From the NCBI GenBank assembly GCA_914767715.1, contig OU612066.1, positions 35,684,283 through 35,748,282 of the forward strand: DNA of 64,000 bases, in the 5' to 3' direction. How positions within the stretch are numbered: position 1 is the first letter of the stretch; the number at the start of each line of letters is the position of its first letter. The notes under the pieces were generated by a model that had not been told where the DNA came from, made no database searches, and saw only the letters and a list, made by a program, of their open reading frames with translations. Below are positions 1 to 12,500 of the stretch, piece by piece. Position numbers and translations under genes: made by a program. This DNA comes from Membranipora membranacea. Its lineage: Eukaryota; Bryozoa; Gymnolaemata; Cheilostomatida; Membraniporidae.

Positions 1-438
1 TTTGTCATAAAGTTATTCTAGACCTGCAGGCTTTGAGTGTGGCTCAAGTTAAGATTTTAACAGCCTTTGCGTTTTAAGTATCACTTTGGTTAGCATACAG
101 TTCATCAATTCAACTTCAATCTATGTACAGCTAGAGTTTTATTCAATGGTTATGCGTGCTAAATGACAGTTCATACAGAAAAAGACTGTAGTGTTTGCTT
201 ATATTTAGTGAATGTGTACAAAGCCTTGAGAGAGATAACAATCATCACTGACTGACAGACAGACCACTCACAAGTAATAACACTGCACAGTGATTATTAC
301 AGTCACCGGAAACACCACCGAGTCACTGCAGCTCTATCTTATACAAACCTCAGCTCAGCCTGTATTTGAACAAGGCTGTGTTTAGGCGCTCTCTACTATA
401 TCAGGTTGAGTTGTAACCTTGTTGGATTTTGAGTGATC
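1..438 (+). promoter_or_regulatory. Septin-7 upstream region and 5' UTR
   Basis: This stretch precedes the first septin-7 ATG and contains no supported coding exon. It should hold the 5' UTR and the promoter of the short-first-exon isoform. I see no convincing TATA box at a useful distance from the ATG. The assignment rests on position alone. Confidence 0.35.
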
Positions 439-549
439 ATGAGGCGAGGACCGAGGACTGCACTAGGCTACTCTGCCAGCTACTCGGAGAGACCGGCGGA
501 CAATGGCAGCAGTAGTAACGTCGTCGGGCTCAGCTCCTACAGAGACAGA
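439..549 (+). CDS. SEPT7: Septin-7 alternative first coding exon A (37 codons)
   Basis: The ATG at 439 opens 37 codons ([18 protein letters not shown]...) and ends in phase 0 at a good donor (gtatgt at 550). It splices in frame to the common exon at 8731. The peptide is short, basic and Ser-rich with no recognised domain. It lies about 1.75 kb upstream of the other first exon, which implies two promoters. No splice evidence is available beyond phase and donor quality. Confidence 0.6.
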
Positions 550-3500
550 GTATGTACTGTGTAATGTTCTCTGTTCATATTTAAACTTTTTAAAAATTGA
601 ATTCACACCTTTGTAAGAGCGCTGAGATGAGATACTGATGTCAAAACATCATGTGGATATTTATGTTAGGTGAGGTTTGACAAATGGAACAGATGGCACA
701 GCAGGATGCGAAATGGTTGTGTGTGTGCTCATAGCCTATGTCAGCATGTTTCAGATGCAGTGCTATCTAGACCCAACATACTCTGCTTGACCTATTCATG
801 ATAGTTTGTCTAGTTGGACGCTTTCTGTGTTGGGATGGAGATTGTAGTGATTTTAGTGACTTCTAAAGGGGTTGGTATTCCGCCATTAATTAACAGGGTT
901 AGATGCATCAGCCCACTGTATACTGTTTAACGTTGTTTGTGTGCAAAATAGGAGTCCAATAAATTAATTAACTTTTTGCTTCAAAAATAGAATTCTGAAT
1001 CAGACCCTGTTGTGCAACAATTATGATAGTGGGAGTTGGGTATTTATTGTAGGTGGTCTGGCCTACCTTTAGCCTTGCCGATAGTTGATATGATATTTTA
1101 TACCGAGTTGTATAATTACCCTCTCGATAAAACTGGGTTACCTGATCTTCTAGTCAGTATTTTCACTCTTTCAAACGAAGTTGCGATCTAGCTGTGTCTA
1201 TTAGTATCTTTGGCTGTGCTACGGATTATATATTATCACACATTTGCTTTGTTTGTTTTTGATAATTATGGGCTTTAACTTGTGTGCTAGTGTGCATAAT
1301 TACTGGAATCATCGAGGATATGTCTAGTTTGAAGTTTGTTATCACCGTTTATTTCAAAATGATGCCCTTACTGGGCTACACCCGGGCTGGACTTAGATGT
1401 TTGTCTGCATGCTCAAGATATGCAACCAATAAGTGAGATGTGCAACACTAACTGCTGGCGATCTATTCTATGTCAACGTTGATGGAGCTTAATAGTTGTG
1501 GCATATATAGAAGCGACATAGTAGATAACTACTGTCTTTGGTTGTAGTGTTATATTCATATTCAGCATCCCACTACATCTGGTAGTACCTGTTGACACCA
1601 TTCCAGTTGTTTGTTTGTTGTGATTCTATGATATCACAGGATTGTTAAGGAATGTACAAAACATAGATATTATGTCATTTCTATGAATGAAATATAATGT
1701 TGCAATACATGCAAGCGGAATTAGGAATCAATCTCTGATTCATTGCTATGTTTTGTAATGTAACTGTCAAACTAAATGATTTATTGCTCTCATACCTATG
1801 CTACTACTAACAATTAGAATGATCAGTGTAAATTCAAATAATATATTTTGAATTGTCTCAATATTTAGATAATGCTAGTTTGACCTTGTTGGTCTTCGAT
1901 ATCCAAGTTGTTGATAGCAGGACAACATCGTCTTTCATGCTGTTGTTGAGCAATCCTGATGTCGGTTCACTGGAAGAGTAGTTGTGTTCTCTTGGACATT
2001 TTAATGCAGATGATTATAAGTTGTCCACACCTGTGTGTTTGATGGGCGGTGCTTAGCGGTGCACTGATTCATAACTAGGCCGCACTCAGGAAGATGTTAT
2101 TTTTGTAACGTTACAAATTTAGAGTATAAACACAGCGTTATAGAGCGGCGAGCACATGTACTACACAGCACCTGCATCTGATTGTCAAGTCATCGAGTGG
2201 GAAATTATATACAACAGCTTTGTATCTGATAGAGGCTTTGTTTCAGTGTGTATAATTTACGGAGATCGCAGATAGATTTTGTTTGCGTGAATTGTTAGAC
2301 AATGGCCAGCGCTAGTAAGAGGCTCAATGAAAGGCTAGCTAAATATAACCATCTATATGATGATGAGGAGTTGAATTCATCATCGGCTGACGGCAGCGTA
2401 TCATCAGACATGGCTGACTCTCCTGCCGCTTCTGTAACTCTTAACGGAACAGCTGACACAAACGGAGAGGAAAACTCTAACGAAAATAACAACATCATCG
2501 TGCCGGAAACTTTACCTGTGAAAAAAATCATGGAGAGCGTAAGTGTGCATGTAAATGGCGAGCAGGCTGTTGTTGATTCGTCGGAATCGTCTCCCAGTGT
2601 TAACCATAGTAATGCAGGCATGCGTTTATCTTCTGCTAATTGTAATGGGGCTGATGCTGCCAGTGCTGCTAATGGTGGTTTGCAGATAACTATCAACTCT
2701 TCTTCAACCGCTGACCAAACTAACAATCAACATGTAAGTCTATTGTTAATCATGGTGTAGTATGATTAGCATTGATTCGGATTTAATTCCATCTTTTCTT
2801 TAGTCCCAATTTTATTATAGAATGACAACTATTCTAATCTTATAATTTTAAACCTCTACTTTCTATATATCCTTGTGGCGCTTTGGTTGTAAATCTGCGG
2901 TGTTGTTTCTGTAGCTATAGCCATATACCATATGCTTGGCCTACTTGGTCAACAAGTTTGCCATTGCCACATAAGTTACTTTGCGGCTTCTCATAAAAAC
3001 ATCCAAATCCAACATTTTAACTCCATTGCCATTTCCAGATTAAAATAAAGAGCTAAGAAATGTGGGGCTAAGCTTACAAATTATGAAAAAAGAAACTCAC
3101 AGTCAAATCTAACCAGAAATTTCTGAGTAAGGTTAAAGTTCTCCAGTACCAGTAGACCTTTTATGACAATCACCAACCGAGTAGGAATAACAGTATCCTA
3201 ATTGAATGACTCATAGGTTGTTTGTTTGCCCTCTTGTTGTTGTTGATGGGATTTTTATGTGCATGTGTGGTGTGCTGTTGGATTGCGGATATGCTGATGA
3301 GCCTTTCTGTGCCTCTTGTTGATCTCTATTATGTGCCTTGTGATTGTATGCTATGCTATATGTCTGGTGACAGCCGAGCTCATATTTACATATAAGCCTA
3401 AGCTAGCAGGTGCTCCGACAGCCAGCAGGTGCTCTGAGCCAGATCGGGTGTCAATACTTTCCAAATCCGCGCTATCCAGGATTATCAGCAACAATCCAAT

Positions 3501-6500
3501 AATCCGCCGGGTAAAGGAGAGAAGTGACGTTGGCAAATTCCAGATCAAAGTCTTGTACTTATGCCATTTTGATTAGTTGTCTCTTCAAGCATTTTTTGCT
3601 GTCATAAGAATTCCATCTATCACATTTTTGTGCATAAATGAATTCCACCTGACTTGTTAGTTGGTATATTGTGATGTTAATTTTGAATTGTTAAGGCCTA
3701 CCTGGTAAAAGATTGATTTTGTGGAATGTTGACAGAAAACTTTCAAAAACCTGACAGGCATACGACCCTCTGAAGCCCTCTATCACTGTTTCTTTCACGC
3801 CCCTTCCATCGAGTTATGTTAATTACAACTCCGCTACCTTTTAATAAACAACTCACAGCAAGGTCGATAGCTTCCGACGACACAGGATCGACAAAGCAAC
3901 GCAAGCCCTGTCAGTTAATTTTATACTTCAGATGGTGTTTTACATTTTTTATAGGTTATTGTTCATGAGAAATTTACATTTTTTGAAGTACAAATTTGGA
4001 AACAGGTCATTGTTTTGTTTCTGGGATCTCTGCACGGCTAGATCGGGTGTGACGGATGTGTAGCAGTTGTGGGATGGGCCGTATCTAGCTATGTCGTGAC
4101 ATTTCAAGCCCTTCACACTGGATTTGAAATCAGGAGTGCCTTGAATAACAATTACAGAATGACGTTTAATATTTTGATGCCTCAATAACCCTTGTGATAC
4201 AAAAGGTTCACTTGTGATGCCTCTGGCCTCACATTGTGTTAGTTTAATAAGACTCACACTCTGTGAGGGTATAATTCTCTCATTGATCCAAGTTGTCACC
4301 CCGGATTATGTCAATCCACTATGCCCTCAAGTGTTTGTGATCTATTGAATGGTCGTATGTTTACATGTGTGATCAGATTTACCAATGTTTGGATTCGGAT
4401 AAGGGGAGGAATGCCCTACCAACTCAGAGTTGAACTCGGAAATGAGGTAGACTGATTAGGGTGATGGCACTGTGACTAGGTAACCTGTATTAGGTACCTA
4501 CCCTGCTCTTGGTTATAGGTCTGTTTTATATCTTCCATGCTCCATTGTCATGAATGAGCGAAGTACCGCACTTGTTACCATCAGGGCTAGATAATGCACT
4601 GTTACAGAGAGAATCATTGTTCTGGGTCTGAAGAAGTCTTCAGAGAGTGTTAACATGGCATCATAAACCTACTGAATCAAACTACCAGCTAGTGCTATGG
4701 GTCAGGCCGAGGACAGAGGTGATTGTTGTGTGTTTTCCACCCACACTGTAGAGGTTTAATTCAGATGATTCTGTCTCTGAAATCATAGGATGACCCAAAA
4801 CTGAGGTCGACAACCCTTTACTCAGTCAGTGTCAGTTATTATGGTGGAATTTTGATTAGTTTTTGAGGTAGACATTCTGTGGTTGACAAATGGACATCAT
4901 AGCTATTAGAGTTTTACTAGTCTTAGCATAGCAGAGGTTTGCTGTCGAGTAAACTGGAGACCAGAGATGCACTACTGTCTCTGGTTTCACTGCATGGGTG
5001 ACCAGGTGGCTTTCTATTTTTGGTTCTGCGTTTTCTAGTTCTAAGGATCACACTCATTTGACAAATCTTACAACATTGTTCTTTCGAATTCATCAAGTTT
5101 ATGAATCGTGATGTGTCTCACCGAGTATCTAATGATATGCTGGTACCGCATTATGTGTTCCCCAGCTGTGACTGCGTGACTTGTGTGTATGGTGCATCGG
5201 CTATTGTTACCCGTCGCTTTCTCATATATATTTTCACGAGAGATGTTGTTTGAGGAGGAGATTTTGATGGTGGGTACATCTACTTGGTGCTAAAAATGAC
5301 TTCAATGGCCTCAATGGAGCAGTCTGTACTCTTCAAAAGTAGATTCCTTCCTGTCACCTTATTGTCAATGAGAGGAGGTTCTCCAAATTGCTACACGGTC
5401 AATTTGATCGATTAGCAGGCAATTTGTGAGTGAGTTATTTGACAGCTGCACTCAAGACAGAGCTGACAATAACACATATATACCACATAATAGGAAGCCT
5501 AACATATGCTGTTACCCTGATGACTATGATTGGTGGGTTGGTCGGCCAAATTTAGGCAGTGTCCATGGGAACCATCCTTACAGATCTCTCTCAAGTAGAT
5601 CATTAGAATTTAGCAATTTGGTGAGCAATTATTATTATCATCCTCAGATAGGTGCTCCTCACAAAGCATTATCCTGTGTATTCTTGTGTCACAGTTTGAG
5701 ATTATTGTAGGTTTTGAGTAAGGAATGGGGCCCCCAAGGTATAGAGCGGCGGACACTTGCAGGACTCAGCATCCTCTATCAAGGTGCACCCTATTTATCT
5801 CACATACTGTTATTATGTGTCACACTAATTCAGTGTGCCAATCTCTGGCACGAGATCTAGGGTACCTGCTCACTCTCTGCCTGCAGGCCAGATTTCATTA
5901 TGACACCATGAGAAGAAGATTCGCTCATTAAGTTGTATGCAGCGCCCCTATGGGCAAGCCAAGTAAAGTGAGGAACGATCGATTAACATTTCCGGGGTGT
6001 TATCAAGAAAAAGAAACTGCAGTACGCACCATTTCGAGTTAAATTTCCTCGATCTTTCTGGGTGATGGGGAACATGGGGTTATCGATAGTATTATTATCA
6101 CTGACTAAACGTTGTAATTCAAGCCACTCAAAACGTTATAGGAGGATGTTCGTCAACCTTGCCAGCCGCAAATAGGGATTAGTAAAGGTCAGGAATGGCT
6201 CACTCCTACCAATCTATCATATGAATGTGTGTTTGGCTATGATTAAGAGTGTAAATAATAACGTATTACTTAGTTTGCTTGTGCTAATTAACTGAGATTT
6301 ATTAATTAATGAAAATCTGACATTAAAAGCCAGTCTGGATCGAGCTAGGGCTTTAGCTGCTCTGTCTGGAGATAGCAGGCTTGGAGTTGTTTGGGTTCTA
6401 ACTTGTGGAATTGGCTATGTACTGTAAAAACTAGTGGTAATGGCCTGATGAGGTTGTAAAAATGTCAACTTGATTGCTGTCATGTCGATCACCCATGATG

Positions 6501-9500
6501 TTGTATGACAGAGTTGTGTTGCAGCTAACCAGCTGTTTCTGCTGTCATAAGCTTGTGTAAGGTCAGCTATTCTATTTTTCTCGTAATGGAGAACTGAGCC
6601 TCGTGATTTATATAACATATTGAGCAGCGAGTTTTCTTGCCATTCAGTACACACTATTTATCGATGAATGAATATCATATGCAGGAATCTGGCATTCATT
6701 CCACTCATTCAATCAGATGAGAAATCAAGATCCAGTTACAGATATCCCAGCTTTTTGCTTTTATCATCAATTTATCTAACAGTTTAAGGTTCATGTTTCT
6801 TTGGGTAAATCTTGTAGCCGGTTGTGTTTTTTTTGGTGATGTGGAGATAAGACACATTCTGTCTATGTAGAGAGGATATTATGGAATGCTGAGTAAAGCA
6901 CTTGGGTATGCTGTGGATGTAATTTACATCTAATCGTGAAATTCCATCTTCTGACGTCAATTCTCTGACAACATTTTATTTTCAGTAAATGCCATTCTAG
7001 ATAGTAGCTGTCCCATTCAGATCAATATTACACTATCAGCGTAGTCTTGTGTTGGAGTCATATCGATAAGCGTAAATACTACATATATAGGCCTAGTAAT
7101 ACGTATAAATGGAAAATACGGATTTCGGGTGTCAGATTAAAGCTAGCCTAGGTCTCTCTTGGCGAAGATTCTCCCAGTGCAAGTTGATTGATTCTGAAGT
7201 ATGAAAGAGTCACTTATTTCACTATGTTTGGCCTAAATGTAAGCTCTCTAGTATGGCTTATCGAGAGATCGGAGCTGAGGAGATCAGATGGGTTGCACCC
7301 CACTTAGGACATGTTGATTTGTTGTTGAGCGTTCTTGATTATCATCGAGATTGTAATTGAGTGGTCGGTAATGGCTGGTGTAAAAACATTAGCTTCTTCA
7401 AGATCCTTAATGTTGGTAATCTACTCGGCGCACTAAGACGGTGAAATTTTTGGCATACATAACAGAAAGATATAACTATAAGGGTGGGTGGGCCGCTACC
7501 AAAGGAGACCTCAGGTTTCCATCTTCTCTGATAATCTCAATTAATCTGGGTAATGCTGACTTGCACATCTTCAAGCATCTGATACAATATTATAGATTAG
7601 TGTCTGAGTCATTCCCGCCCTGAGATGATTAGTTTGTATTATGGGCTGGGTAGATAGACTGCCCATCACACTATAATACTCTCCCAGTCCCGACCACCTC
7701 TATATCGTGGTAATCAGGGCAGAATGGTATGAAATTGTCTCCCAAATTTATACGGAGAAAGTCGTGCTTGTGGGATGTTAGGCCGAACTAACTTGTGAAA
7801 GCTCTGATGATTCAAACTTTACAATGTAATTGTTCAGCACAAACGGTCATTCTTCATGTTTGGTGAAGCTGATGGAACAGTGTACTCAATTTCATACTCA
7901 AACAGTTTGGAAATATGAAAGGTATGAAATCAGAAACCTGACAAACACTACACTCAGTCTAAATTAGAGCTCTCAATCTGCGATCTCCTCAAAACCAATA
8001 TAATGATGCTCATCAATAATGTTTGATACCCTAAAATTAAGATTGTTCTATCAGGGTTCTCAATTGCCCAGTAATTATGTGAAGAATCGAGCCAGAATGA
8101 TTGTCCCTCAAGATAAACTGCAATCTCTGCATTTTACTCATCTTACTGCAATCTCTGCATTTTACTCATCTTACCGTAAATATTGAATGAGTCCGAGGAG
8201 TGAGGGGTGGTGTGGGGTGGGAACAGGTCATCATCTTTAAGAATTTAAACGCTAATTGAGTACTACAAGTACAACCCAGTGATAAAAGCCATTTACATTT
8301 TATCTTTACCACATTTACTTAATATCATGTGTTAAAAAGTCATGCAATTAACACGATTATCCACGAACCCCATCTCTGGTGGCTGTAGGAGCTGACTGTC
8401 GCCAAACCAGAGACTATAGATATATCTATAGTCTCTGGCCAAACTTCAAATGTATTGCATAAAAATTATGCAACGAACCCAGCTGCAGGCAATTTGCCAA
8501 CAAAAACAATAATGAACTCTTTGATTGTCAGGGGAACGAATTATAACCATTAGAAGATATGATTTTTACACTATACTGGTTGTACTAAATATGTAATAAA
8601 TTACTACAGAAGTGTAGAATGTAACTTTTCCTTCTGAACCCTTCAATAAAAAGTGGATTGTGATTAATGGACCCATAGAAATGAAATAGTGTCACATAAA
8701 CCTAATTGTCTGCTGCTTTTTTCTCCACAGATTAATAAAAGAGAGGCGTTTCTGAAGGGCGACACACCCAGCGGTAAATATGAAGCTCCTTCAACAAAGT
8801 TTGATCCTTCGCTTCGTGAGCGGGATGGCAAAGCGGAGAAAATCGAGAAATCTGCACCTCCACCCAAAGCTGAGAAACCTGACATTAAACTGGACAACCA
8901 TAGGCCAGCTGTAAATAGGTCAGAGTCATCAAAGTCACTGGAGGGATATGTCGGATTCGCTAATCTACCAAACCAAGTATACAGGAAATCTGTAAAGAGA
9001 GGATTCGAGTTCACCATGATGGTTGTTGGTATGTAATAGCAGCTGTCAATATTCTAGTTCTGGCAAAGCAGAACAGGTGCCCCATTGTCACTATCTAATA
9101 ACCATTGATTGGTTTTCCCTGGTTCCTTTCAGTGGTGGTTCTCAAGTTTGATATGACAAGTTTCGATTTCAGGACCCTTCTTAATCAGGATAGTGGCTAT
9201 ACCTGTCTTTCATGCAGACTTCTCACAAATAGCAAAATATTAGCAGTTAGCACTAGTCTCAATCAAAATACTATGATATCCATTCCATATCTGAATGCAG
9301 CAGCAAAATTCAGTAGATAATTGAAGTATAAACAGAAATTATGTGTACAAAGGCATATAGGCAGATTAAAATTATGTGAGTTGAACAGCTGTTTACTAAG
9401 CTGACAAGCCATTTAGCAGTAGCAGATCCATATGAATGAAAAAAAGGCAAAATGTTTATCCTGCAATTAGCTTGAGTTTGGATATTTTTAGATCTCAAAC

Positions 9501-12500
9501 TCTGCATGGATAAGATTCTGAAACATAATCCATTACACATTGACCTGCTAATCAAACTTCCAAGAGCTCAGTCAAATTCAATGCTTCCAAAATCAATATG
9601 TTCAGCAGAATTGACAAATGTACGGCAGCTGTTTGATTTTCATACAATAATTACAAGCTAATCACACTACAGATACTAAAATACTGAAGTCATCGAGACG
9701 TGCCTCGCTTTTTTAAACCAAACAAGAAAGTTTCATTTCTGCTGCCCATTGATTTCAGAGCTTTGACAATGACACAGGAAGTTTATATTTAACCCACATG
9801 GCTGCAGGGTAATGACACTCCGTAAATTCGAAATGCTGGTTGTCATATGAAGAGATAATTGTAACACCAGTGTTAGCATGTGTTTGCATGGCTGCTGTGT
9901 TCATGGAAAGTCTGAAAGTATCGAGGAAAATAAGTTCAGTGTCAAATAATGAAGAAGATTGTTTAATATGTTTTGATTGATGCGAAATTCATTGTCGCAT
10001 GTTTGTGTTACCCAGGGTTCATCAATTATTGTGCAACAAGCTATTATTTGTCTTGGTGGTTGACCCACAGGGTTGGAATTTGGAAATAAACAACAAACAA
10101 AGTAAAAATTGATGGTGATTTGATAATGATTGCTTGTTCAAGCTTTGATAATTTGATGCAAATGAGTTATAGGGTGGACTGTCTACCCTGATAATTGTAT
10201 TAGGACAGGATCAGGAGTGTCACTAGCTGATGTTATTAGAGTTAGCTGTGATGACCAATTAGTGACCAGTCAAAGTTCACAGCCTCATTGTCCCACCAGT
10301 TTGTTAGTCTTATTGGTATCTGGATACTAACATCATACCGCGGTTCTCTTAGTTTGCCTCGTTTAGATCACAGAATCCAGCTTGTTTGATGCAATTTTCT
10401 GAGATGAATCATCGCGAGTAAAGTTATTTTCTCTGTAGATGTGATCAAGATACTCTTCATAACAAGGAAAACCACAGCAAGGAAAAAACTTTGTTTTGTC
10501 CACTTAATGATATCATGGCAATGGCTGAAACTATTACCCGAATACTCAGTAATAGTTTGTGGTGAATTTCCTCAGCAAACATTCCTCGAATACCAAAATC
10601 TTAATTCATGAGTTCAAACAAACGAACACATGAATCAGACCCTCTCACCACATTAATCATTGACTGGAGTAGAATGAGGCAGTCTGTGACCTAAATTTGT
10701 CAATAATCTATAAGAGTAATTAGTTACAATACATCAAGATGCCAATTATCCAGTTGTCGGCAGCAGGGATTAATTATTTACTTCTATTGTCCTTGAGCAA
10801 TACACAGAAGGCTAGTACTAGTTAAAGTCAAGCCAAGTCAGACAGTACCCTGTGACTAGCAACAAAAAGAATACTAGACGGCCTGAAAGGATGCAGGATT
10901 TCATAGCGCTTTAGGGAGGGAGAATTGTTTTGTACTTACACTAGGCTGGGTCGTCCTTTGTTATACTGTTAGAGGCGTCAAGAGATAGTTTGTAGGGACA
11001 GTGATAGTCTGTCTTGACACACTTTGTTGGTGGGGGAGTTGACAGGCTTAGTTGTGGCTCTCCCCACAAGCAAAGCTTGTCAAGATAGGTTAGGATAGTA
11101 ACAGCGTCGACTATGATGAAGAAAAGGATTTGCCTGCCATGTATTCTTACGGGTTCGCAGGAAGGATCGGTTAAATATCAAGACTACAAGATTTGAGACT
11201 GCTATGACATTATGCACAGTGTACGAGCAAACATAATAATCAAATTATATTTTCTGATAAAACACTTCCTGTGTCAAAAAAAACTGAACAAATTTCTCAG
11301 CGATGTTGTTTACTTACTACTCAGTTACATTATCTCTGCTAAGATCTTATTATTTGGGTATAGGAAATCGGTCACAACCTGTTGCCGTCTGCCGGTCACT
11401 CGGTGCAGCTCTCTATATAACCCAGAAGAAGGGTTACATCAGCACTGTCCCTGTGAACAAGGCCAGCTTTGTCCCATTTGTTGTCGAAATTGAGGATTTT
11501 GATTACAAGATAATAATGAATTTATTTTAACAGACACTCTCTTACATAAGTAGATACAAGATGAGCCAAACCCTCTACTTATTAACTGGTTTAAAATCTG
11601 ACGGAAACATGATGTGAATATTATAGTCAAACTACTCTCCATGGCCCTGTGTATACTGCCTTCATTTTGCAATTTTATTACGGCATTATTACATGTTCTA
11701 CTTGAATTCCATGCTGAATTTTCATTTGCAGCTAGTAACCCATAATTTACTGCATTGTTAATCATAGTTGGTGTCACCTTTGGTTCACCAATTTTGTTGT
11801 TTTTGACACCTTACTGGACTACATCATTATTCATATAACTCTGTCAGAATGGTGCTATTCAGGTCAGCACAGTGCGTTTGACTTATCATCAGAGCACCCT
11901 TGCTGTTACTATGATGGGCCTTGTCCTCACTATATGGATTAATTTTTGTGCATGTGTGCAGCCTAGCCACCACTCACAACAGCCATGTGGTGTGTTCACG
12001 AGCATGATGCAAAATTAGTTCCAACATGATTTACTCAAGCTTGTGGCTACATCCGACTATAAGTGTATAGAAAAATACAACTGATAGCCTGAGATCGGTA
12101 GACCACAAGGCTATAAAGTTTGCCTTCTACCGATGTAACATCCCACAACGCTCATCGTTCCAAAACAAGACACCGCAAGGAATGCGACCTTCGCTCCTAA
12201 CCAGTATTTTCCCAGACTGAATACACAGTAATGCAACAATGGCAGTTATTAGAAAACCTTGCAAAGTTCTGTGTAAAAATTTTGCCAACATACAAGTGCG
12301 CTGACACTAGGGACACCCGCTGACACTAGGGTGACACTAGAGTGATACTAGGGGCATGTGTTGACGACTCCATTACCAGTAATTAATAATGTAACTCATT
12401 GTACAGTTCTAGAGCTCTCCAATTGGCATGTTTGGCCACAAATTATATTGCCCTCGCTATATACGAATGTTTTGTAAGCATGGAAAAAATATAATATCGC

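Larger units (their letters stand above)
2734..8730 (+). other. Large 6-kb septin-7 intron
   Basis: This intron separates the alternative first exons from the first common exon. Its scattered short ORFs (for example near 3316, 5426, 5725 and antisense 3949-4299) lack domains and flanking splice partners. It carries a 28-bp tandem duplication (8117-8172) and a perfect 32-bp palindrome (8407-8438), listed separately. Nothing else was identified. Confidence 0.6.

Noticed and set aside
2295-2726. 143-aa minus-strand frame
   Set aside because: Exact antisense shadow of septin-7 first exon B, whose splice phase and downstream exons support the plus strand.
3949-4299. 116-aa minus-strand frame in the septin-7 intron
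   Set aside because: No domain, no splice partners, low-complexity C-terminus; consistent with chance in a 6-kb intron.
5426-5931. Adjacent plus-strand frames of 94 and 68 aa
   Set aside because: No family resemblance and no acceptor/donor arrangement that joins them to anything.
12298-12350. Short gacactaggg repeats as a regulatory array
   Set aside because: Only about four degenerate units in an intron; treated as decayed simple sequence.
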